This document shows, piece after piece, positions 19,880 to 30,600 of a stretch of 64,000 bases of DNA. A program made the translations under genes and the position numbers. Below the pieces are notes generated by a model. The model searched no databases. It was not told where the DNA came from and was given only the letters and a program-made list of their open reading frames with translations. The DNA is taken from positions 186,001 through 250,000 of the forward strand of contig BDSL01000063.1 of NCBI GenBank assembly GCA_003116995.1, written 5' to 3'. This DNA comes from Yamagishiella unicocca. Taxonomy: Eukaryota > Chlorophyta > Chlorophyceae > Chlamydomonadales > Volvocaceae. Within the stretch, counting starts at the first letter, position 1. Each line of letters starts with the position of its first letter.

Positions 19880-20845
19880 GCGAACCGCGTGCTCAGTCGC
19901 GCAATACGCCCCGAAAATGTCCTTACCACATGCTGCACTCCAGGCCTTCCTTCCTCCATGCCGGCGTCCGAGACGGGAAGTTCCAATGTCGCATCGCCGT
20001 CCATTCTCGGCGATCTCACCCGGTCCAGCCGTTAAAATGGCGGTCTATGCAAGACTCCTTGAAGCTCTTCGTGTCATTCCGACCGCTACCGAGGGCAAGA
20101 CTGACACGCTGAAACGGTCAGTGTGAAATGAGATTGGACAGCGTGGCTACGTGGCGTACTTTCCCGTGCATTGTATGGTGTTGTATTGCGTTGTAGATGT
20201 TTAGAGGAGTCCCGCGTTGGGTCCTGTTCCGTAGAATTTAAGACATCCGGGGGTTCAGTAACGATGGTGCACCACGTTTAGTGACGTACAGGGGGGAAAA
20301 ATTGAAATCCAAGCCCAGGCCGCATCTTCTTCATTTCTTCACAAACAATGTTATTATTTAGGGCCACATCGAGCTTGCTGTAAGAAGAAGTCAATGGGAA
20401 AGACGGACCTGCATTTCACGCTGGTTGCCGCGACGCTTGCAGAAGTTCACAAATCGGCGTATGATAATATTGATTGGTTATGAACTGACGGATAGTATCA
20501 CAATCCAAGCGCCGGATAATGAAAAAGGAGCCCAGATGCTAATTTTGTTGGCAACGCGAGCCGAGTTTGACACGCACGACCGGTGGATATTGATAGGCAG
20601 TAATATATTTATTTCGTACAATACCACTACTTCAGACGTTGTTGGGCTTGCAATGTTTCGACACAGTTTCAGCACAGCCCATACGCAAAGGAAAGCCACA
20701 CGCCCGTGGGTTCCCACACATATCGGACATTACATTCGCAACTCAGGTCAGATATACAGAGCACTTGCTTGGCAAACAACGTCAGTTCCGCAGGTATAGC
20801 GTTGCATCGAACCCTCTGTGCTACCGGAGGTAATGCGGCACCTCC
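19880..20845. other. Intergenic, AT-richer, no supported gene
   Basis: The stretch around 20270-20780 has markedly lower GC than its neighbours. Open frames here lack domains and show no splice-consistent partners. Confidence 0.4.
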
Positions 20846-22165
20846 CGGCCTCCAAAGCGCGCAGCAAGAGTAGATACGCTGTCAAGTCCGCACGTCCCTC
20901 CGCCAGGCGGAGTGCAAGCCAGACCCTGAGGGGCGCCGCAGCCGCAACCATGACAGGCAACGGCGGCCGTCCGACATGCAACTTGGTACAGGGCGCGCGT
21001 ACATGCAGTGGTAAACCCAAACTCCAAAGCGTGCCCCGAGGATCGGTACGCTATTAAGTCCGCACGTCACTCCGCCAGGCGGGCTGCGTGCAATCCGGCG
21101 GGGTTCCAAGCCAAGCCCTGAGGGCCACCACAGCCCAACCCCAGGAAATCTGACAACGGCCGTTCGGCCTACAACTTTGCAAACAGCACGTACATACAGA
21201 AATAAACTTAACCGCCAAAGCGCGCGGCGAGAATCGATACGCTTATCAGTCGGAATGCTGTTCCGCCAGGTGCGTGGTGTGCAATCCGGCGGGGCTCCAA
21301 GCCACCCCTGAAGGCCACCGCAGCCCAACCCCAGGAAACCTGACAACGGCCGTTCGGCCTACAACTTTGCAAACAGCACGTACATACAGAAATAAACTTA
21401 ACCGCCAAAGCGCGCGGCGAGAATCGATACGCTTATCAGTCGGAATGCTGTTCCGCCAGGTGCGTGGTGTGCAATCCGGCGGGGCTCCAAGCCACCCCTG
21501 AAGGCCACCGCAGCCCAACCCCAGGAAACCTGACAACGGCCGTTCGGCCTACAACTTTGCAAACAGCACGTACATACAGAAATAAACTTAACCGCCAAAG
21601 CGCGCGGCGAGAATCGATACGCTTCTCAGTCGGAATGCTGCTCCGCCAGGTGGGATGCAATCCGACGGGGCTCCAAGCGGGCCCTGAATGCCACCGCAGC
21701 CCAACCCCAGGAAACCTGACAACGGCCGTTCGGCCTACAACTTTGCAAACAGCACGTACATACAGAAATAAACTTAACCGCCAAAGCGCGCGGCGAGAAT
21801 CGATACGCTTCTCAGTCGGAATGCTGCTCCGCCAGGTGGGATGCAATCCGACGGGGCTCCAAGCGGGCCCTGAATGCCACCGCAGCCAAACCCTAGGAAA
21901 CATGGCAACGGCCATTCGGCTTACAACGTTGCACACAGCACATACATACAGTAATGACCCCGACTTCCAAAGCGCGCGGCGAGAATCGATACGCTTCTCA
22001 GTCGGAATGCTGCTCCGCCAGGTGGGGTGCAATCCGCCGGCGGCAGGGTTCCAGCCAAGCAAGCAAGTAAGCCAACCTGAGGGCCACCGCAGCCCAATCC
22101 TAGGAAATCCGACAACTGCCGTTCGGCCTATCTACAACGTTGCACACAAAACGTACATACTGCAC
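20846..22165. repeat. Satellite array, about 190 bp unit, seven copies
   Basis: Units recur at about 20850, 21030, 21222, 21412, 21592, 21782 and 21968, each containing CCAAAGCGCGCGGCGAGAAT and a conserved ACGGCCGTTCGGCCTACAAC. The central copies (21200-21950) are nearly identical, while the outer ones have diverged, as expected if the array turns over from the middle. Long minus-strand open frames through it are periodic artefacts. Confidence 0.95.
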
Positions 22166-22254
22166 AGTAACCACCCCAACCTGCTGCTGCTGATCTATAT
22201 TGCAGGCTCCAACAGCGCCATCCCATCCAGCCAAGCAAGAAGCTAGTCCACTGC

Positions 22255-22990
22255 CGTCGAACACTGTAAGGAGCGGCGGCAAAGCGGCGAAAGCGGGAGC
22301 ACCGCCGCTGGCGTCAAGCAACGCATTGTAACAGCTTAGGCCCACGCACACAAGCCGAACAACAACAAGCACCGTCAAAGCGGCGAGAGCGGGAAGGGGG
22401 GGCTTCGCCCCCCCCTAACCCCCCCCTCTTCGCGCGAATGCCGCCGTCGCGATGAAAGCGGCACTCACGCAAGCGCCGTCGAACACTGTAAGGTCATCGA
22501 CGAGAGCGGCACTCACGCAAGTGCCGCCGGGCAATGTAAATGAGCGGCGTCAAAGCAGCGAGAGCGGCACTTGGGGCACAAAACGGCACAAAGTGGCGAG
22601 CGCGGCACTCACACAAGCGCCGCCAGGCACCGTGAAGGAGCGGCGTCAAAGCGGCGAGAGCGGGAAGGGGGAGCTTCACCCCCCCCTACCCCCCCCCTTC
22701 ACGCGAATGCCGCCGTCGCGACGAGAGCGCCACTCTTGCAAGTGCCGCCGGGCAATGTAAAGGAGCGGCATAAAACGGTGAGAGCGGCACTTGAGGCTGC
22801 CCCTCACGCAAGTGCCTCCGACGGCGCCGATCCAGCAAGAGTGACACACGCGCTAGGGCCGCCAGGCAACATGTAAGAGCGGCTTGGATGCGGTGCGATC
22901 CGGGGCGGGGGCTGGGGGGGCCCAGCCCCCCTCCACCCTTGCCGCTTCGAAACCGCTCTTGCCACTTCGAACCACCCCTCGGCACGCGCC
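22255..22990. repeat. Degenerate GC-rich tandem repeats
   Basis: Imperfect units of about 60-70 bp built from GGAGCGGCGTCAAAGCGGCG and GAGAGCGGCACTCACGCAAG, with two blocks of a G-run/C-run hairpin (GGGGGCTTCGCCCCC at about 22400; a related one at about 22680). No gene seen. Confidence 0.8.
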
Positions 22991-25421
22991 TCCGTAGGTG
23001 CAAGTGCCGCCGACCTTTGCCGGTACGGTCCAACGGTCGATGTGACAACGTATGCCACATACCTGTACATCAACTTCATGCATAACTACCTGTCCATCTT
23101 CGTAACTGAGCTGACCCCGGAGGAGGCCATTTACCGTGCCGCGTGGTGCATTGGCTTCATTGGGTATTGGGAAACGTCTGTCCGCAAGGCTGGCTTGGTG
23201 AGTGTGAAAACCCACTGCCTCTCCCGTGAGACCATGAATGACGTCGTCATCAGCTGCAACAGTGTGATCCTCTTTGCCACAGCCATGCGAGAATTCTGTT
23301 TTACACACAAGGTAAGCATGGTTTACCCGGCCACTCACGGCCAGCTCGTCTTGGCATGGCGCTCATGTGTATGTGCTGATCCAGCAGGTGTTCGTGAAGT
23401 GCGATTTCTTGTCGGCTACGTTTACCTTCAAGCGTGGTGAGGAGCTCATTAGGAATGGCATCACGCAACTGGAGATGGAGGCAATTTCGGAGCTGGTCTG
23501 GCCATCCGCTAAACGTGGGGCACCGCGCGGAAAGGCGCGCGCTTACGACGCTGAGGTGCGTGCTTCGACAAGTGAAGCAAAGATAGTGCTGCATTCGCGC
23601 CTGGCCAATGGACGTCGGAGGCGGGGGCGCGCATATTTCAGACACTATGTTGACGCTAGCACTCGGCTCCTGCCGCGCACTGGGGCAACAAGGACTCGGC
23701 AGCGGCGGCGGCGGTATTTGGCTTTTATCTGCCACCAATAACGTGCCATGCTCGCCATGTCTAACACATTGCAACTACGGCCAATGCCACTGCAGCCATG
23801 GGACGAGGCTGACGCCGCGCACTATTACCCGGACACTACAGCCACCAAGGCCATTATTGACAAGGCTCTGTCGGATGCGAGTTTCAAAGTTCAACGACAT
23901 AGCTGCCGTGCTGGTAGGGGTGCGAGGCCAATCACTCTTCATTTCCCGCTACTCGGGGACACACCTCTTTGACGTAGTATGTATGTGAGGCCGTACTCAA
24001 CAACATCACTGCACCCCGTCTTATGTGAGGCCGTACTCAACAAATCACTGCACCCCGTCTTACTGCGTGCAGGTACAGTCCGCTTTGGACCGAGACGTTG
24101 GGCCCGAGGTAACTGGCGCTGTGCGCCCGCTCAGCATTTGGCACTTCGTCACTCTCAAGGTGCCCGGAGTCGGGTACGGGGAGGGGTGCTTGCGTCTACT
24201 GAGCGACGTGTGTCGCCCAGCGCAGCGGAGCCCAGAGCATGAGCCGGAGGCGGAAGTGGCCGAGGAAGAAGACAAAGGGACGGACGAGGAGCGCGACGGT
24301 GAGCATATACAAGACGAGGCTCTGCATTCGTCACAATTACAAAGTGGGCGCTATGCGACTGGAATCCTAGGGCCAAACCAGAGGGTTGTAACGCTAGGCA
24401 ACCTGAAGTCGATGATTTCTGATTTTCCATTGCTTGAATGTACCCACTTTCCGCCTGTGACATTTGTTCTCCTCCTGCGATCCAATCCATAGCCGAGGAT
24501 GAGGAGGGCAGTGCAAATGCCGCGGACGACGATGCTGGGCTTGTGCTGCCGCCGTCCAGCGACGACGAAGACCCTGTACAGGACGCGGGATTGGCGGGCA
24601 CCAGCGGGACTGCTCCTGCGGGAGGAGAGCCTGAATGCACGGTCGAAGGTGATGGGGAAGCAGGGCCGCCCAGGGGCCATGGCCGTCAGCGAAAACGTCA
24701 TCCTGATCTTCTGCTGTCTGCCTTGCGCGAGTTCTGCCGCCGTGCCAACGCCTGCATTGCGCGGCAGGGCCGGGACCGCGTTAATGGGCGGTTTTTTGGG
24801 CAGGACATTCGCGATGCGATTGCACAGCTGACGAAGGAGGAGCAGGACCACCTCTCCGGCGATGACCACGTCGGGGTGTTAGAGGAAGCTGACGGCAAGG
24901 CTTTTGTCCGAATCGCACTGGTGGAGCGCCTGCTTCGCATCACTACGATGGGTGGGGGGACGCGTAGGGGAGAGCACGTGAATCGGCTTGCAACGGACGA
25001 CGCCAACGGCGAGCTTGTGCTGCGCTTACTGCGACGCTACCGTGAACATGAAGGTGCGTACATGTTACATGGGGCGGGTGTGGCGCCATCCCTATGCAGC
25101 TGCCCATAGCGGGACCCGAATTAAAAGCACTCGTTACGGAACTAGAACGAAACACCGGATTGTGCGACAATGGGGTGCTCCCTCGGGGGAAGCCCTTGAC
25201 TGGCGACATAACATGTCACAAGCTTTTCCTTGTAGTTGTACTGTGTAAGCCAGCATTCCGTACACCTAACAAACAAGCAGAGAGTGTTGGTTAGCTTTTT
25301 GCGCTGCTGCCGCTGTGCAGGCAACGAGAGGCAACCGTCGTGCTGGGCCGTGTGCTGGGCGGCACTCCTAATGGTTATTGAGGCAACCCAACATAGGCGC
25401 GGAAGGCGATTGGCGCTCTAA
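22985..25421 (+). CDS. Six-exon gene of unknown function, possibly transposon-derived
   Basis: Exons: about 22985-23311, 23388-23555, 23796-23976, 24073-24298, 24493-25053 and 25321-25421 (TAA). All are bordered by GT/AG and joined in phase, except that exon 3 needs one extra base between ALSDAS and KFNDIAAVLVG. Features: HCLSRETMNDVVISCNSVIL and KRGEELIRNGITQLEMEAIS in exons 1-2; an acidic Glu/Asp-rich linker across exons 4-5; a charged helical region (REFCRRANACIARQGRDR) in exon 5. The first part loosely recalls uncharacterised eukaryotic transposase-like proteins; this is an impression, not a match. The 5' exon(s) upstream of 22985 are not resolved. The single frameshift means it is a recent pseudogene or holds a sequence error. 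A TGTAA signal follows 47 bases after the stop. Confidence 0.5.
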
Positions 25422-25467
25422 CGCTCGGGGTTTTAGGTTGTGCGACGTGAATAACGAATCCATCACG

Positions 25468-25472
25468 TGTAA
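25468..25472 (+). promoter_or_regulatory. TGTAA polyadenylation signal
   Basis: TGTAA, the usual volvocine poly(A) signal, 47 bases downstream of the stop of the unknown six-exon gene. It supports that gene's 3' end. Confidence 0.5.
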
Positions 25473-25504
25473 ACAAGGAGGGCAGAGAAGTTGGGGCAAC
25501 GCTG

Positions 25505-25825
25505 CCAGCGTAAGCAGCCAGATGCGGGTTGGGAGGAGGGGCCGTCGTCGGTATCCAGATGCGGTTTCAAAGCTGCCAGATGCGGCCTAAGGAGGAGGGC
25601 CGTCGTCGGTATCCAGATGCGGTTTCAAAGCAGCCAGATGCGGCCGAATGGGGGTCCCTACGGCAGCCAGATGCGGGTTCCAGATAGCCAGATGCGGCCG
25701 GAGGGGGCCCCCTACGGCAGCCAGATGCAGGATCACCCGCAGCCAGATGCCATTAGGAAGGTATCCAGATGCCGCTGCCAGCTAGATGCCGTTCAGGTAC
25801 CCACCCCCTAGATGCCAGATGCGAA
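25505..25825. repeat. CCAGATGC-rich repeat block
   Basis: CCAGATGC recurs about fifteen times at irregular spacing, including a two-copy unit of about 57 bp around GGTATCCAGATGCGGTTTCA. No coding content. Confidence 0.85.
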
Positions 25826-26199
25826 ACGTCTGTCATACCCTCCTTTCCAATCGCCCTTCAAATCCATCACCCATACATACGGTAAGTACGTCAGCTAGCG
25901 ACAGCTGCCTCAAGCCTCGCCTGACTACCCGGCGCTGTATTTCCACTATGTTGGCTACGGACAGCATTACAGCCTAGCTGGGACTCAAGGCTCGGCCTTC
26001 CGCCTCTTCTCCATGTTATCTTCTGAACATTTGTTTCTGTCCACTAGTATCCGTCCTGCTACCAACTTCCGGACGCTTTTTATCTCGATAAACTACGTTC
26101 CTCAACCTCGTCTGTTTGTACAACAAACTAATACAACAGCCTCATGGCTCGTCTGGGCCTTACAAGCTCCAAGAGCTTGTAATCAATCAATCAATAGGT

Positions 26200-26455
26200 C
26201 CGACGAGTGCGGTTCGGTGCGGGACCAACGGACATATGTGGGTGTGTCGACGGTAGAATTATGGATGCGCTCCAGGAGTGGGGGTTAGCCACTTCTCGAG
26301 AACGCACATAGCTCGCTGCCTGGAATACCCAGGCAACGGATTTCGTCGCGATGACCGTATACTCTAGGTCACGGCTCTGTACTCGCATAGTGATACAGCA
26401 ATGCTGCATCACTATCCATTGTATTGGCCATTATTATATATTATCCGTCATCTCC
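26200..26455. repeat. Dispersed repeat related to 51860-52050
   Basis: GTGTCGACGGTAGA, then GGTTAGCCAC, then GAACGCAC and GCTCGCTGCCTGGAAT occur in the same order here and at about 51885-52040. Probably two copies of one unnamed dispersed element. Confidence 0.6.
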
Positions 26456-27042
26456 CCAGCATCGGATGGCAAACATACATGTTGCAGGGCGCCAACAGCT
26501 TAGCCGTCTCCGACACCTCTTGTTCCTGCTTAAGAGGCAACGCGCGCTGTTGCCGGGCAGCCAGGCAGCCGCCGTGACAAACCCCGACAACGTCTGCTAG
26601 TCGACCTACCCGGGACAGCACGCTGTGCGTTGCGATATTTTAATGGTTGTTGACAAATCCTCCAGACGTATGCTTTCAACCACGACTGTCCCTCAGAATA
26701 CGCACGGTGTCCTACCGGTGCGTTAATTCCTACGGCAGCTGTGTTTTCCACCAGCATCGGATGGCAAACATACATGTTGCAGGGCGCCAACAGCTTAGCC
26801 GTCTCCGACACCTCTTGTTCCTGCTTAAGAGGCAACGCGCGCTGTTGCCGGGCAGCCAGGCAGCCGCCGTGACAAACCCCGACAACGTCTGCTAGTCGAC
26901 CTACCCGGGACAGCACGCTGTGCGTTGCGATATTTTAATGGTTGTTGACAAATCCTCCAGACGTATGCTTTCAACCACGACTGTCCCTCAGAATACGCAC
27001 GGTGTCCTACCGGTGCGTTAATTCCTACGGCAGCTGTGTTTT
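26456..27042. repeat. 295 bp tandem duplication
   Basis: 26456-26750 and 26751-27042 are essentially identical copies starting CCAGCATCGGATGGCAAACA; I found no mismatch by eye until the second copy ends after GCTGTGTTTTC. The lack of divergence points to a very recent duplication or an assembly artefact. A diverged relative lies at 51880-52260. Confidence 0.93.
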
Positions 27043-27619
27043 CACTTTACATGTAGAGGGCCATACGTAGAGTGCAATGGTCAAGGGCTGCAAAAGCTGA
27101 AGGCGGCAACAGTCGTCACTGCCGTTTCATTACTTTAGCAGTGGCCCAACCATCAGCACTAAAGTTCAGCACGTACGAGGTGCATTCCTTTCGAGAAGAA
27201 AAGCAGCCTGAGTAAGACTCTGCGCCACGATGCTGCGCCACGATGCCATTTTATATGTGCAGCGAGGAACCCATTTTGCTTAAGCGACTTTGTATTTTGC
27301 ACTGTCCATGCCTCGGACGGCCTGTGCGGGCACTGAGAGATCGACGAAGCGGAGGTAAAACAGTTTTGCAAGGCCATCTATACATGGATGTAAACCTTGA
27401 AAACTAAACGCCCGCATACGCACACCAATCGAGACCAGACCCCTGCGCGCGACCGCGACATAGGCAGCGGGTGTCTGAGCTGGCGGGCGGCTCAGCAACC
27501 GTACGGTCTGCCATTTGCCGTGCAAAGATACCGTTTATGCGGATGGAATTATGTATTAGATAATAAAAATATACCGCACGTATTATATAACTAAACCATT
27601 TCAGTGACGCCTCGTAACG
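27043..27619. promoter_or_regulatory. Upstream region of EZH
   Basis: Lies between the tandem duplication and the EZH start codon and should hold its promoter and 5' UTR. The last 100 bases are AT-rich (27545-27600). No specific element identified. Confidence 0.4.
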
Positions 27620-30600
27620 ATGAACAGCAAAAATACATCCCGTGACGGTTCTCTGGAGCCACCCGCGGCAAGAACGTTTTCTGGTACAGATGATGATCCT
27701 GAACAGCGGGGGGGTGCACCACGCCCACGTAAAGGAACTATCGGGCAAGGTGAGCAGCCATATAGCTGATCTTACGACGGTGCACTGTATCGGGGCACAA
27801 TAAAATGAGGTTAAAACATTAAACCTTTTTTATTTATCGCCGATGCCTAGAGATTGCGAAAGTTATGGCGCGAAGCAACTCAAATTTCGGGCGGGATTGT
27901 TTGGGATAGGCAGCGTAATCAGTTCATGGAGATAACGTATCCGAGCCATAGTAAAAATATGATTGTTCTCTCAGCAGGTCCTTCGCAACCACAATCTGAG
28001 CTGGTCAAGCGCTTCCGTACTCTCAAGAAGGAGTACCAAACGCGGCAGCGTGAAAAAGCCTCCAGCGTGTTGGCGGCTACCAGGGTAAGGCGGCTCGGGT
28101 GGAAAATTTGGACGAGGATTGTGGGTCCTAGTGACGGGACGGGTGAATTTACTTGCTCAAAATCCACTCAAGAAACGTGTTTTGTGTGTATGCCGGGTAC
28201 CCTCGACCCGGTCGCTCCTCGGGCTTACTACTAAGTCCAGATGATGTATACAACCATCGGGGAGACCGCTATCCCTTGGCGCTGTTCCTTACCTGTCCCG
28301 TAGCGCTTTTGCAATCCTCCGTCTCTTAGCGCTGTCCTTCACTCCTGCACCGGCATACAACTCCTGCAGCATCATACAGCTCATCTGGCTTCCGATACAA
28401 GTCATTCAGCGGTATACAAGCCCCTAGAAGCATCAGTGGGACGCATATAGGGGTTGTGTAATACTGACGACCCTACGTTGCGTTCCCCACCATGCGCGGC
28501 GTTCGCGGCGTCGGGTCCTCTTCCACAACACAGGATGCACTCGAGTCGTTTCTGTCGTGCCGCCTCAGACAAGCTGAGGCAGCAGGCGCCAAGTCGCTTC
28601 CAATCCCCAAGATAGGAGACGTGCAGACGGGTAGGGGTCCGGGGCAGTGGTGCATGCCCAGCAAGCGTACGCGCATTTAACATTCGAGAGAAAGCTGGGT
28701 TTCTTGGCTATCACATCGCCTGGAAGGTTCCAAAAGTTTTCAGCCTGGCCCTGCCGTACAGCCAGTATATGTAGCGCGCCAACCAACCAACTGCCGGCCC
28801 ATTGGCGTCTGCCGTGCAGACGGGCCGGGCAAGCTGGGGTCGCAGCTCCAGCCTGAGCTCCAACCAGGGAACGGTCTGCCGCTTTCGTTGTCCGAGCGCC
28901 GTGTCTCCATCAGGCAGGGAGGCAGCCAAGTCATGCGAATGCTGGTCCGCTTCCTGCCTGCCGTTCAGCCGGTACGTGCCTATGCCTGTTGGGCGTGTTT
29001 TGGAACGCCGCGGCTTGCTTATTGTATCGAGACGAGCTCCGACGCTCGCTGACGCCTGCGATCGCCGCCCCCCGATCTAAGGATTTGAGGAACTAACTTG
29101 ACTGACGGCGTCGCTCGCCCCGTGTCTGCGCAGCCGCCCTCGTACACCACCTGGTCGTACCTGAAGCGCAATGAGCTGGCTCGCGACCACGGCCGCCGCA
29201 TGTTCCTTGTGGACGAGCTTGGGGAGACGGTGCCTGCGGACGATGGGGAGACGGAGGAGGTGAGCTGGCGACAAAACCCGTTTGGGTGCCGCCGCCGCAG
29301 CTCAGAGGGGCTTCGCGTCTTGCTGCGGTGTATACTTAACAGTCATGACTTGTATGCTGGCCACTTGCCTCATTGCAGGGCATTTGACCCTTGGCCACCT
29401 TCTGTGCACCAAGCATTTGTTATTAATGGATGTTGTTATGTATGTTGCTCGCTTGCCTCGTTGCACGACACCTTACTCACCGCCACCTCCACCGGGCAAC
29501 GCAGCGCCTTCCCTGGGAGGACGCCGATGGCGCTGCGGTGGATTGGGCCATGACGCGCATGGCCGAGGAGTACGGCTGGGACGACCCTGACGTGCTGGAG
29601 GTACGACATATGACGAGCTTCCCCGCGCCACGATGCTGAGATCCCGCCAGGCTGCTGCTGCTGCTGGCAGCCCCGGTGTTGGAGAGAACGTCGTAAAGAG
29701 TACGGCCTCAAAAGGAGATGATCCTTCAACGTCTCGGCCTGCCCTACCGAGCAGCACGAGATAGCGTTGCCGTCGTCAAGTCATTAGGTTGACGTTTTCA
29801 CGTTGGCATGTACGACCATAGGGCCTTACGACGCACCTTGCATCCAGTTAGTAGGAGTGCATTGAGACGGCTCGCCGCGAGAGCTGCCTACCTCTTCCTT
29901 GCATTCCGTCTTGACGGGGTTTCTCAGTAGATTTATGACGGCGTTTCTCAGTAGATTTGATGACGGCGTTTCTCAGTAGATTTGATGACAGCGTTTCTCA
30001 GTAGATTTGATGACGGCGTTTCTCAGTAGATTTGATGACGGTGTTTCTCAGCATATCAATCAGCCGTCATCGATGGTCCAGTCGTTTTACCGGCGAGCCG
30101 CCGTCGTCTCGAATGGATTGGCTCGGCCTTATCGGTTTGGTTTGGAATGCCCGACTCCTTGGTTTCCCACGTGTCCAGGCGCTGATGGAGGCCTTGCGAC
30201 CGCAGCCGCAACCCGAGGCGATTGCGCAACGGCTGGCATACCTCTACCGGTTGCGTCTCTTGGACGAGAGCCGCGAGCAGATGGAGGTGCGGCGCGGCGG
30301 GCAGGAGTGGATGGTGGGACCAAACCTTGCTTTTTATGTCCGCTACATTAAAGCCCTTCCCTTGCCTCAACATGGCGCAGGTGGAAGAAGTGATGGACGC
30401 GTTCGCGGGCACCTTTTGCAGGCGCTGTCGCGGCTACGGCTGCCGCACGCACAGTGGGTTGGGAGGACAGGGGGAGTCGGTGTCTCGGCTTGGACGGCGC
30501 CGCAGCGGCGCTGGAACGCCATAGCTACGGTCGCCATGGCCATGGCCATGGTCCTAATGCGTCTGCGCACAGTGCCTCGTGCTTGGGCGGCTCTGCGGGT

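Noticed and set aside
21246..22062. Repetitive minus-strand protein of about 200 residues
   Set aside because: The frame stays open only because the satellite unit happens to lack stops in that phase.
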